A stretch of DNA of 64,000 nucleotides from Enterocloster hominis (ex Liu et al. 2021) (GTDB lineage Bacteria > Bacillota > Clostridia > Lachnospirales > Lachnospiraceae), in assembly GCA_014385265.1 (NCBI GenBank), contig JACRTJ010000018.1, positions 240,060 through 304,059 on the forward strand. The letters run 5' to 3'. The translations under genes and the position numbers were made by a program. The notes beneath the pieces were generated by a model. That model worked only from the letters and a program-made list of their open reading frames with translations. It was not told the DNA's origin and made no database searches. Positions 24,468 to 33,154 of the stretch are shown here, piece after piece. Each line of letters begins with the position of its first letter. The stretch's first letter is position 1.

Positions 24468-25820
24468 ATGAAGAAATCCTATGAAATGGACATGTGCAGC
24501 GGACCAGTCCTGGGAAAGATCCTGATCTATTCTTTTCCACTGATGCTGTCCGGCATCTTACAGCTTCTTTTTAACGCCGCAGACGTGATCGTCGTGGGCC
24601 GTTACGCGGGAAGCCAGTCTCTGGCGGCCGTGGGCTCCACCGGCGCTCTGATCAATCTGCTGATCAATGTGTTCATCGGTTTGTCCGTGGGAGTCAACGT
24701 GCTGGTGGCCCAGTATTACGGGGCAAAGAGAGATCAGGACGTCAATGAGACGGTCCACACAGCCGTAGCCATCAGTCTGCTGTCCGGCGTGTTCCTGGTG
24801 GCTCTGGGACTTCTTGTGACCCGGCCTCTCCTGGAGCTGATGGGCACTCCCGACGATGTGATCGATAAATCCGCCATTTATATGAAGATCTATTTCGCCG
24901 GGATGCCGGCCACCATGCTCTATAACTTCGGAAGCGCCGTTCTGAGGGCTGTGGGCGATACCAGGCGTCCCTTATATTTCCTTACGGCAGCCGGCGTGGT
25001 GAATGTGGTCCTGAATCTGTTTTTTGTTATTTCCCTGAATATGGATGTGGCCGGCGTTGCCCTGGCCACGGTGATCTCCCAGGTGATCTCTGCGGGCCTG
25101 GTATTCTGGTGCCTGGTAAAGAGCGAGGGCGCTTTAAAGCTCAGGATCCGGGATCTGCGGATCAGTAAGGTAAAGCTTAAGAGGATCGCCAAGATCGGTC
25201 TTCCTGCCGGGATGCAGGGCGCAGTATTCTCCATCTCCAATGTGCTGATCCAGTCGTCGGTCAACTCCTTCGGCTCCATCGCCATGGCAGGAAACACGGC
25301 CTCCCAGAATATCGAGGGCTTTATCTACAATGCCATGAATGCCATCTACCAGACGAACTTAAGCTTTACCAGCCAGAACTACGGCGGCCGGAAATATAAG
25401 AGGATCGGCCGGATCACCCTCACCTGCGTCGGCGTTGTGACTGCGGTGGGGCTGGGCATGGGCCTGGCGGCCTTTGCTGCCGGTGAGAGCCTGCTGCGGA
25501 TCTATTCCTCGGATCCGGAGGTGATTCAGTTCGGCTTAAAGCGTATGGCGGTGTTTGGGACCACATACTTCCTCTGCGGCATCATGGATACCATGGTGGG
25601 CAGTATCCGGGGCCTGGGAAGCTCCGTGATCCCCATGTGCGTATCCATTATCGGTGTCTGCGGCCTGAGAGTCCTTTGGATCTTCACGGTTTTCCAGTGG
25701 AGCCGGAGCCTGACGACCCTGTACCTTTCCTATCCAGTGACCTGGGTGGTGACAGGGGCGGTCCACATCGCCTGCTTCCTGATGCTGAAAAGGAAGCTTC
25801 CCAAAGAGGATGGAGAGTAA
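24468..25820 (+). CDS. MATE-family exporter, second paralogue
   Basis: 450-residue protein with about twelve hydrophobic helices and the MATE pattern GPVLGKILIYSFPLMLSG near the N-terminus. It is only distantly similar to the copy at 4806-6134. ATG 24468 is chosen because GGAAAGAGGAAGG precedes it and the protein begins as relatives do, although the frame is open upstream through the tRNA. The next unit starts with its own promoter and a MarR regulator, so this exporter is likely transcribed alone. Substrate unknown. Confidence 0.88.
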   Translation: MKKSYEMDMCSGPVLGKILIYSFPLMLSGILQLLFNAADVIVVGRYAGSQSLAAVGSTGALINLLINVFIGLSVGVNVLVAQYYGAKRDQDVNETVHTAVAISLLSGVFLVALGLLVTRPLLELMGTPDDVIDKSAIYMKIYFAGMPATMLYNFGSAVLRAVGDTRRPLYFLTAAGVVNVVLNLFFVISLNMDVAGVALATVISQVISAGLVFWCLVKSEGALKLRIRDLRISKVKLKRIAKIGLPAGMQGAVFSISNVLIQSSVNSFGSIAMAGNTASQNIEGFIYNAMNAIYQTNLSFTSQNYGGRKYKRIGRITLTCVGVVTAVGLGMGLAAFAAGESLLRIYSSDPEVIQFGLKRMAVFGTTYFLCGIMDTMVGSIRGLGSSVIPMCVSIIGVCGLRVLWIFTVFQWSRSLTTLYLSYPVTWVVTGAVHIACFLMLKRKLPKEDGE

Positions 25821-25849
25821 AAAACACATTTTTTTCACAAATTTCCCCC

Positions 25850-25916
25850 TTGCCAGCAGCGGCAGGGGGGATTATAATTTCTATGATAGTTAACTAGTTA
25901 ATTATTAATTGGTTAA
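25850..25916 (+). promoter_or_regulatory. marR-ABC promoter with twin palindromic operators
   Basis: TTGCCA (25850-25855) and TATAAT (25873-25878) are 17 bp apart. Immediately downstream lie TTAACTAGTTAA (25890-25901), a perfect palindrome, and TTAATTGGTTAA (25905-25916), an imperfect one. They start 15 bp apart and cover the transcription start, as expected for MarR autorepression. Confidence 0.75.
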
Positions 25917-25957
25917 TCGACTGATGGAGGCTCTGCCGGAATAAAAGGAGGGAGACC

Positions 25958-26407
25958 ATGGATCACAAGATCGTAGAAGCGTTCATGCGGGTGGGAAAAT
26001 GCCACCGGACGCTTCTGGAGCACTACTTAAATAAGGACGGCCTGTACCGGGTCCAGCACCAGCTTCTGATGTGCGTCTATAAATATCCGGATGCATCCCA
26101 GAAGGAGCTGGCCAGGATCCAGAACGTGTCCACGGCAGCTGTTGCCGTGACCTTAAAGAAACTGGAAAAGGGCGGATATGTGGGACGGATCGTGGACCGG
26201 GATGATAACCGTTACAATAAGATACGGATCACGGAGAAGGGCCGGAAGGAAGTGGAGCGGAGCATCGACCTTTTTAAGCGGGTGGAAAAGGGAATGTTCG
26301 CAGGCTTTTCTTCTGAGGAAAAGGAGTGCTTTTACAGCTGTCTCCAGAAGCTTTCCGGAAATCTCGAGCAGATGCTCCAGCAGGCAAAAAAGGAGGATTG
26401 GAACTGA
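25958..26407 (+). CDS. MarR-family transcriptional regulator
   Basis: 149-residue winged-helix dimer-type regulator. The recognition region SQKELARIQNVSTAAVAVTLKKLEKGG (shown here as SQKELARI and VTLKKLEKGGYV) is followed by the wing with RDDNRYNKIRITEKG, typical of MarR. It is the first gene of an operon with two ABC exporter half-transporters and ends one base before the next start. It probably represses the operon until an inducing compound binds. Confidence 0.88.
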   Translation: MDHKIVEAFMRVGKCHRTLLEHYLNKDGLYRVQHQLLMCVYKYPDASQKELARIQNVSTAAVAVTLKKLEKGGYVGRIVDRDDNRYNKIRITEKGRKEVERSIDLFKRVEKGMFAGFSSEEKECFYSCLQKLSGNLEQMLQQAKKEDWN

Positions 26408-26408
26408 T

Positions 26409-28151
26409 ATGAAGCGTTATAAGAAATACATCACCCCGTACCTGGGCGCTTTTCTCATGGGCCCCCTCATGATGCTCACAGAGGTGGCGGGCGAGGTGGC
26501 GCTGCCCAAGCTCATGTCCCTGATCATCAACAACGGCGTGGCCGGAAGAGATACGGGATATATTTTAAAAACGGGACTTCTGATGGCGGCAGTGGTGGTA
26601 TGTATGGCAGTGGGAGGCATCCTGGGCTCCTATTTTGCGGCAAAGGCGTCCATAAACTTCACCACGGATCTGCGCAGAGACGTATTTAAAAAGGTCCAGC
26701 AGTTTTCCTTTGCCAACATAGACAGCTTCAGCACGGGCTCCCTGGTGACCCGCCTGACCAATGATATCCAGCAGGTGCAGAATGTACTGACCATGGGCTT
26801 AAAAATGGCCCTGCGGGCTCCTGGGATGTTTGTGGGGGCATTATTTATGGCATTTATGATGAATGGAAGGCTGGCGGCTATCCTGCTGGTGGTGATCCCC
26901 CTTCTTTCCCTGGCCATCGGGCTGATCCTGAAAACGGCCTTCCCGCGGTTTGAGGCCATGCAGAAAAAGCTGGACCGGCTGAATTCCGGGATCCAGGAAT
27001 CCCTTACCAACGTGCGGGTGGTCAAGTCCTTCGTGCGGGAGGATTTTGAGATCGGGAAGTTTTCCGGCCTTAACCAGGATCTGAGGGACAGCGGAATGAG
27101 GGCGTTAAAGATCGTTATCGCCACCATGCCGGTGATGATGTTTGCCATGAACGTGACCACCCTGGCGGTGGTCTGGTATGGCGGAAACCTGATCATCGGA
27201 GGCTCCATGCCCGTGGGAGACCTGACGGCCTTTACCACCTACATCGTCCAGATCCTCATGTCCCTGATGATGCTTTCCATGGTATTTTTACAGAGCTCCA
27301 GGGCCAGGGCGTCCTTAAAGAGGATCACAGAGGTATTGGATACGGTGGTGGATCTTAACGATGACCAGGCGGCCAGGAAGGAACTGAGGGTGGAAAAAGG
27401 AAGCGTGGAATTTAAAGACGTGTCCTTTGGTTATGGAAAGGGCGGCGACCGGGTCCTGGAGCACATAAGCTTTAAGGCGGAGCCGGGCCAGACCATCGGC
27501 ATCATCGGAGCCACTGGAAGCGGGAAAACTTCCCTGGTGCAGCTGATCCCCAGGCTTTATGATGTGACAGAGGGAGCGGTCCTGGTGGATGGAGTGGATG
27601 TGAGGGATTATTCCCTTAAAAACCTGAGGAATGGTGTTGGCATGGTACTGCAGAAAAACGTGCTTTTTTCCGGGACCATTGAGGAAAACCTCCGGTGGGG
27701 AGACGAGGACGCCTCCCGGGAAGAGCTTGTGAAGGCGGCAGTGAACGCCCAGGCTGACGGCTTTGTGACGGCCTTTAAGAACGGCTATCACACAGAGATC
27801 GGCCAGGGCGGGGCCGGTGTGTCCGGCGGCCAGAAGCAGAGGCTCTGTATTGCCAGAGCCCTTCTTAAGAAGCCGAAGATCCTGATCCTGGACGATTCCA
27901 CCAGCGCCGTGGATACGGCCACAGAGGCGGCGATCCGGGAAAGCTTTAAAAATGAATTAAAGGATACCACCAGGATCATCATCGCCCAGAGGATCTCTTC
28001 AGTCCAGGACGCAGACAGGATCCTGGTGCTGGACGACGGAAAGATCATCGGCTCAGGCACCCATGAGGAGCTTTTAAGGACATGCCGGGCCTATGAGGAG
28101 ATCTATGTGACCCAGACTGGAGAAAATAGAGCAGAGGAGGCGGAAGCATGA
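26409..28151 (+). CDS. ABC exporter half-transporter A (degenerate-site subunit)
   Basis: 580 residues: six membrane helices in the first 310 residues, then an ATPase domain with Walker A GATGSGKTS (about 363-371), signature VSGGQKQR, Walker B LILDDSTSAVD and the switch IAQRIS. The residue after the Walker B Asp is Asp instead of the catalytic Glu, and the H-loop His is replaced by Gln (AQR). This is the pattern of the non-catalytic site partner in heterodimeric exporters such as TM287/288 or BmrCD. ATG 26409 overlaps the regulator end region; the stop overlaps the second half-transporter by four bases. Confidence 0.88.
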   Translation: MKRYKKYITPYLGAFLMGPLMMLTEVAGEVALPKLMSLIINNGVAGRDTGYILKTGLLMAAVVVCMAVGGILGSYFAAKASINFTTDLRRDVFKKVQQFSFANIDSFSTGSLVTRLTNDIQQVQNVLTMGLKMALRAPGMFVGALFMAFMMNGRLAAILLVVIPLLSLAIGLILKTAFPRFEAMQKKLDRLNSGIQESLTNVRVVKSFVREDFEIGKFSGLNQDLRDSGMRALKIVIATMPVMMFAMNVTTLAVVWYGGNLIIGGSMPVGDLTAFTTYIVQILMSLMMLSMVFLQSSRARASLKRITEVLDTVVDLNDDQAARKELRVEKGSVEFKDVSFGYGKGGDRVLEHISFKAEPGQTIGIIGATGSGKTSLVQLIPRLYDVTEGAVLVDGVDVRDYSLKNLRNGVGMVLQKNVLFSGTIEENLRWGDEDASREELVKAAVNAQADGFVTAFKNGYHTEIGQGGAGVSGGQKQRLCIARALLKKPKILILDDSTSAVDTATEAAIRESFKNELKDTTRIIIAQRISSVQDADRILVLDDGKIIGSGTHEELLRTCRAYEEIYVTQTGENRAEEAEA

Positions 28152-30040
28152 GCAGCGTACTGAGAGCAGAACGGGAGAAGAGCTTAAGACGGCGTTACGG
28201 CAGCCGGACCGCCCAGAGGCCTGTCCATGGGCATGGCCCCGGTCCCGGAGGCCCCAGAGGGGGCGGCAATGCCCGGGGAGGCGGACAGCCCAGGGAGATG
28301 AAGGCAGTATTAAAGCGGCTTATGGCTTATCTGGAGCAGGACAGGCTGAAAATGGGGCTGGCATTTTTCTGCGTCCTCATCAGTACTGTAACATCCCTGG
28401 CCGGCGCTTACATGCTGCGGCCCATCATCAACCAGTTTATCGCTCCTGCGGACGGAAGCGCAGGGAGCGTTTCTGGTCTGGCAGGGGGACTGGCGGTCAT
28501 GGCGGCCGTATACATGGCCAGTGTGGCCGCCAGCTATCTCCAGTCCAGGATCATGCTGGACGTGGCCCAGGATGCCCTCCTGCGGATCCGGGGCGACCTG
28601 TTTTCCAGGATGCAGAGGCTGCCGGTGCGGTTTTATGATACCAGCAGCAGCGGAGACCTGATGAGCCGGTTCACCAACGACGTGGACACCATAGGAAATA
28701 TGCTGAGCAGCACCCTGGTGCAGCTTTTCTCCGGGGCACTGAGCATTGTGGGAACCCTGGGGCTCATGCTGTATACAAACGTGTATCTGACGGTGATCAC
28801 CCTTGTGCTGATCCCTCTGATGCTGAAGGCCGGAGGGGCCGTGGCCTCCCGGAGCCAGAAATATTTCAATGCCCAGCAGTCAGCCCTGGGAGCCTTAAAC
28901 GGTTATATTGAGGAGACCATTTCCGGCCAGAAGGCGGTGAAGGTGTTCTGCCATGAGGACGTGGCGGAGGAGGAGTTTGAGATCTTAAACAGTGATCTGA
29001 AGGATAAGCAGATCCGCGCCCAGTTCCTGGGCGGGATGATGGGGCCGGTGATGAACAATCTGAGCCAGATCAACTACGTCCTGACGGCCTGTGTGGGCGG
29101 CCTCCTGTGCGTTATAAAGAATTTTGACGTGGGCGGACTCACCGTGTTCTTAAACTTCTCCAGACAGTTTTCCAGACCGGTCAACGAGATCTCCATGCAG
29201 GTTTCCAACGTGTTCTCGGCCCTGGCCGGCGCGGAGCGTGTTTTTGCGGTGATGGATGAGGAGCCGGAGCCAGAGGACGATCCGGATGCCGTTTCCATGG
29301 AAGGGATGAAGGGCCATGTTTCCCTGGAGCATGTATATTTCGGATACGATCCCGGGAAGCTGATCTTAAAGGACATCAGCCTTTACGCCAGACCGGGACA
29401 GAAGATCGCCTTTGTGGGCTCCACCGGGGCTGGAAAGACCACCATCACCAACCTGCTGAACCGGTTTTACGATATCCAGTCCGGCTCCATCACCATCGAC
29501 GGCGTGGATGTGCGCCATATAAAGCGGGAGGAGCTGCGGAGGAACATTGCTGTGGTGCTCCAGGATACCCATCTGTTTACGGGAACGGTCATGGAAAATA
29601 TCCGGTACGGACGGCTGGACGCCTCGGATGAAGAGGTGATCCAGGCGGCGAAAACGGCGTCGGCCCATTCCTTTATCATGCGTCTTCCCAAGGGCTATGA
29701 TACGGTACTGGAAAGCGACGGAGCCAATCTGAGCCAGGGCCAGCGCCAGCTTTTAAACATCGCCCGGGCGGCGGTCTCCAGGGCTCCCATCCTGATCCTG
29801 GACGAGGCCACAAGCTCCGTGGATACCAGGACAGAGAAGCACATCGAGCGGGGCATGGACCGGCTCATGGCGGACCGGACCACCTTTGTCATCGCCCACC
29901 GGCTCTCCACCGTGAGGAACGCCAACGCCATCATGGTGCTGGAGAACGGAGAGATCATCGAGCGGGGGGACCACGACGATCTTTTGGCCCAGAAGGGACG
30001 GTATTACAGCCTGTATACGGGCAGGGCAGAACTGGAATAA
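28148..30040 (+). CDS. ABC exporter half-transporter B (catalytic-site subunit)
   Basis: 630 residues. A Gly/Arg-rich N-terminal extension of about 50 residues precedes six membrane helices and an ATPase domain with Walker A GSTGAGKTT, signature LSQGQRQL, Walker B LILDEATSSVD and IAHRLS. Here the catalytic Glu and H-loop His are intact but the signature Gly is replaced by Gln (LSQGQ instead of LSGGQ). The defects in the two subunits are complementary, as expected for one working and one degenerate ATP site. Substrates are unknown; the MarR gene suggests drugs or toxic metabolites. Confidence 0.88.
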   Translation: MSSVLRAEREKSLRRRYGSRTAQRPVHGHGPGPGGPRGGGNARGGGQPREMKAVLKRLMAYLEQDRLKMGLAFFCVLISTVTSLAGAYMLRPIINQFIAPADGSAGSVSGLAGGLAVMAAVYMASVAASYLQSRIMLDVAQDALLRIRGDLFSRMQRLPVRFYDTSSSGDLMSRFTNDVDTIGNMLSSTLVQLFSGALSIVGTLGLMLYTNVYLTVITLVLIPLMLKAGGAVASRSQKYFNAQQSALGALNGYIEETISGQKAVKVFCHEDVAEEEFEILNSDLKDKQIRAQFLGGMMGPVMNNLSQINYVLTACVGGLLCVIKNFDVGGLTVFLNFSRQFSRPVNEISMQVSNVFSALAGAERVFAVMDEEPEPEDDPDAVSMEGMKGHVSLEHVYFGYDPGKLILKDISLYARPGQKIAFVGSTGAGKTTITNLLNRFYDIQSGSITIDGVDVRHIKREELRRNIAVVLQDTHLFTGTVMENIRYGRLDASDEEVIQAAKTASAHSFIMRLPKGYDTVLESDGANLSQGQRQLLNIARAAVSRAPILILDEATSSVDTRTEKHIERGMDRLMADRTTFVIAHRLSTVRNANAIMVLENGEIIERGDHDDLLAQKGRYYSLYTGRAELE

Positions 30041-30047
30041 ACCTGAA

Positions 30048-30095
30048 CATGGACTTAACATTTTTAAGTGCAGACTTAAGATTGTTAAGTCCATG
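30048..30095. repeat. Long inverted repeat between ABC exporter and rnf operon
   Basis: CATGGACTTAACA (30048-30060) and TGTTAAGTCCATG (30083-30095) form a perfect 13-bp outer stem, and TTAAGT/ACTTAA an inner one. Further AAGT-containing segments follow to 30140. It can act as a terminator-like hairpin or a regulator site; no T-run follows directly. Confidence 0.7.
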
Positions 30096-30170
30096 GCCTT
30101 TGATTTTGCATTTTTTTAAGTACAAGGGCCTAAAACTTACGATTTTGTTAATATGCAAAGGGTTTACTAA

Positions 30171-30199
30171 TTGTACATCTTATTGAAATATGCTATACT
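30171..30199 (+). promoter_or_regulatory. Promoter of the rnf operon
   Basis: TTGTAC (30171-30176) and TATACT (30194-30199), spacing 17 bp, about 45 bases before rnfC. Confidence 0.7.
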
Positions 30200-30245
30200 G
30201 AAGTCTGATGGTATTACGAATATTTAGAGAAAGAAGGTTTGTTAA

Positions 30246-31574
30246 ATGGGTCTGAGCACATTTATAGGCGGCGTTCATCCTTATGAGGGAAAAGAACTGT
30301 CTTCCGATAAGCCGATTCAGGTGATCCAGCCGAAAGGCGAGCTGGTATTCCCTCTTTCCCAGCATATCGGCGCTCCTGCAAAACCGCTGGTGGCCAAGGG
30401 CGACACTGTTCTGGCAGGCCAGAAGATCGCAGAGGCCGGCGGCTTCATTTCTGCCAATGTGATCTGTTCTGTATCCGGGACCGTAAAGGGGATCGAGCCC
30501 CGTCTTATGGCCAACGGCAGCATGGTGCAGTCCATTATCGTTGAAAATGACGGAGAATACAGGACCGTGGAGGGCTTTGGCCAGAAGCGGGATTACACAG
30601 CTCTCTCCAAACAGGAGATCCGCGACATCGTAAAGGAAGCCGGTATCGTGGGCCTGGGAGGCGCAGGCTTCCCCACCAACGTCAAGCTGGCTCCGAAAAA
30701 CGAAGAGGAGATCGATTACGTGATCGTAAACGGCGCAGAGTGTGAGCCGTATCTGACCTCGGACTACCGGGTCATGTTAGAACAGCCGGAGAAGGTCGTT
30801 GGAGGCCTTAAGGTGATCCTCCAGCTGTTTGATAAGGCAAAGGGCGTCATCGGCATTGAGGAAAACAAGCCGGAGGCCATCCGGATCCTGTCTGAGCTTG
30901 TAAAGGATGAGCCCAGGATCCAGGTGTGCACCTTAAAGACCAAGTATCCCCAGGGCGGCGAGCGCTTCCTGATCTATGCCGTCACCGGAGGCCGTGAGAT
31001 CAATTCCACCATGCTCCCGGCAGACGCAGGCTGCATCGTGGACAACATCGACACAGTGGTGTCTATTTATAATGCTGTGTGTGAGACCACGCCGCTGATC
31101 CGGAGGATCATCACGGTCACAGGCGACGCCATCCGGGAGCCCAGGAACTTCGAGGTACGGCTGGGCACCAACTACCAGGAGCTGATCGAGGCGGCCGGCG
31201 GCTTTAAGGAAGAGCCGGAGAAGGTCCTTTCCGGCGGTCCCATGATGGGCCAGGCGCTTTTCTCCTACGATATCCCGGTGATGAAGACCTCATCGGCCCT
31301 GACCTGCCTTACAAAGGACCAGGTGGCAGCCAATGCTGAAACAGCCTGTATCCGCTGCGGACGCTGCGTGGACGTATGTCCCGGACGGGTGGTGCCGCAG
31401 ATGTTAATGACGGCCGCGGAGCATCACGATCTGGCAGCCTTTGAAAAATTAAACGGTATGGAGTGCTGTGAGTGCGGCTCCTGTACCTTTATCTGCCCGG
31501 CCCACAGACCCCTTACCCAGGCATTTAAGGAAATGCGCAAGGCTGTGATGGCTGAGAGAAAAAAGAAAGCGTAG
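30246..31574 (+). CDS. rnfC: Rnf complex subunit C (NADH-binding iron-sulfur subunit)
   Basis: 442-residue peripheral membrane subunit of the ferredoxin:NAD+ oxidoreductase. It contains GLGGAGFPTNVKL for FMN/NADH binding (about residues 136-148), a SLBB-like domain, and two [4Fe-4S] motifs, CIRCGRCVDVCPG and CCECGSCTFICPA, near residues 370 and 410. Rnf couples electron flow from reduced ferredoxin to NAD+ with Na+ or H+ export. First gene of a complete clostridial-order operon C-D-G-E-A-B. Confidence 0.95.
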   Translation: MGLSTFIGGVHPYEGKELSSDKPIQVIQPKGELVFPLSQHIGAPAKPLVAKGDTVLAGQKIAEAGGFISANVICSVSGTVKGIEPRLMANGSMVQSIIVENDGEYRTVEGFGQKRDYTALSKQEIRDIVKEAGIVGLGGAGFPTNVKLAPKNEEEIDYVIVNGAECEPYLTSDYRVMLEQPEKVVGGLKVILQLFDKAKGVIGIEENKPEAIRILSELVKDEPRIQVCTLKTKYPQGGERFLIYAVTGGREINSTMLPADAGCIVDNIDTVVSIYNAVCETTPLIRRIITVTGDAIREPRNFEVRLGTNYQELIEAAGGFKEEPEKVLSGGPMMGQALFSYDIPVMKTSSALTCLTKDQVAANAETACIRCGRCVDVCPGRVVPQMLMTAAEHHDLAAFEKLNGMECCECGSCTFICPAHRPLTQAFKEMRKAVMAERKKKA

Positions 31575-31586
31575 GAGGTGGAAGAA

Positions 31587-32531
31587 ATGAGTAAATTACT
31601 GAATGTATCATCATCGCCTCATGTACGCAGCAGCGTGTCCACACAGAATCTGATGTATGACGTGGCCATCGCCATGCTCCCGGCCACCATCTGGGGCGTG
31701 ATGCAGTTTGGATTCTATTCCCTGGTGGTGGTTGCAGCGACGGTGCTGTCCTGTGTCCTGAGTGAGTATGTGTTTGAGACACTGATGAAAAAGCCCATCA
31801 CCATCAGCGACGGCAGCGCCCTGGTAACAGGTATGATCCTGGGCCTTAATATGCCCCCGACGATCCCCTTATGGATCCCGGTGCTGGGCGGCATGTTTGC
31901 CATTATTGTCGTAAAGCAGCTTTACGGCGGCCTTGGCCAGAACTGGATGAACCCGGCCCTGGCAGCAAGATGCTTCCTTCTGATCTCATTTGCAGGCTCC
32001 ATGACCCGGTTCACAGATCCTGTGACAGACGCTGTGGCGGGAGCCACTCCCCTGGCAGTGATCAAGGCCGGCGGCGAATATGACCTGATGAGCATGTTCA
32101 TCGGCAAGATCCCGGGAACCATCGGTGAGGTATCCGTTATCGCCCTTCTGATCGGTGCGGCGTACCTTCTGGTGAGAAAGGTGATCTCCATCCGGATCCC
32201 CGCTACATATATCCTGACCTTCGCTGTGTTCGCATTTATCTTCGGACGCCAGGACATGGGCTATGTGCTGGCTGAGCTCTGCGGCGGCGGCCTGATCTTC
32301 GGCGCATTCTTCATGGCTACGGATTATGTCACAAGCCCCATCACTCCCAGAGGCCAGATCATTTTCGGCGTATGTCTTGGTATCCTCACAGGGCTTTTCC
32401 GTATCTTCGGCGGCAGCGCAGAGGGCGTTTCCTATGCGATCATCTTCTGCAATATGCTGGTTCCGCTGATCGAGAGGGTAACGATCCCGACAGCATTCGG
32501 CAAAGGGGGTAAGAAACATGGCGGCAAGTAA
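31587..32531 (+). CDS. rnfD: Rnf complex subunit D (flavinylated membrane subunit)
   Basis: 314-residue membrane protein with about nine helices. The motif DAVAGATPL near residue 155 holds the Thr that carries covalently bound FMN in this family. A GTG at 31578 is in frame but lies inside the AGGAGG ribosome site, so ATG 31587 is the better start. The stop region overlaps rnfG by 14 bases. Confidence 0.93.
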   Translation: MSKLLNVSSSPHVRSSVSTQNLMYDVAIAMLPATIWGVMQFGFYSLVVVAATVLSCVLSEYVFETLMKKPITISDGSALVTGMILGLNMPPTIPLWIPVLGGMFAIIVVKQLYGGLGQNWMNPALAARCFLLISFAGSMTRFTDPVTDAVAGATPLAVIKAGGEYDLMSMFIGKIPGTIGEVSVIALLIGAAYLLVRKVISIRIPATYILTFAVFAFIFGRQDMGYVLAELCGGGLIFGAFFMATDYVTSPITPRGQIIFGVCLGILTGLFRIFGGSAEGVSYAIIFCNMLVPLIERVTIPTAFGKGGKKHGGK

Positions 32532-33141
32532 ATCCGGTTTTATGAAAGATGCCCTGATCCTGTTCGCGATCACTCTGATCTCCGGCGTCTGCCTGGGCTT
32601 TGTCTACGACATCACCAAGGCGCCCATCGAACGGGCCACCATTGAGGCAAACAACAGAACGTATAAAGAGGTGCTTTCCACCGCAGCAGAATTCTCCGAG
32701 GTGGAGGGCTCTGCCGAAAAGATCGCTGTCCTGACAGAAAGCGGCGAGCTGGAGGGACTGGGCTACGGCAGCGTTGCCATTGAGTCCGTCCTTGAAGGAA
32801 AGGACGAGAGCGGAGCCGTCACAGGCCATGTCATCAACTCCCTTTCTAACAACAGCTACGGAGGAGCCGTGAAGATCTCCGTGGGCTTTGACGCAGACGG
32901 AGCCATCACCGGCGTGGGGATCCGTGAGATCAACGATACCCCGGGCCTTGGCTTAAAGGCAAAGGAGGCGGACTTCCGGGACCAGTATGTGGGAAAGAAC
33001 GCAGATTCCTTAACGGTCACAAAGACTGGAGCCTCTGAAGACAATGAGATCGATGCCATCAGCGGCGCCACCGTTACTTCGAATGCAGTGACAAACGCAG
33101 TGAATGCAGCCTTATATTACCTGCATAACTGCATGAACTAG
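32518..33141 (+). CDS. rnfG: Rnf complex subunit G (covalent FMN subunit)
   Basis: 207 residues with one N-terminal membrane helix and an extracytoplasmic FMN-binding domain. ISGATVTSNAV near residue 180 matches the S(T)GATxT flavinylation motif attached by ApbE-type transferase. It relays electrons within the complex. No apbE gene lies in this window. Confidence 0.94.
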   Translation: MAASKSGFMKDALILFAITLISGVCLGFVYDITKAPIERATIEANNRTYKEVLSTAAEFSEVEGSAEKIAVLTESGELEGLGYGSVAIESVLEGKDESGAVTGHVINSLSNNSYGGAVKISVGFDADGAITGVGIREINDTPGLGLKAKEADFRDQYVGKNADSLTVTKTGASEDNEIDAISGATVTSNAVTNAVNAALYYLHNCMN

Positions 33142-33154
33142 GAGGTGGGGATTC

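Noticed and set aside
30080..30170. Rex operator upstream of rnf
   Set aside because: TTGTTAA half-sites occur at two places, but none forms the full TTGTTAA-N4-TTAACAA palindrome; the inverted repeat there has its half-sites in the opposite order.
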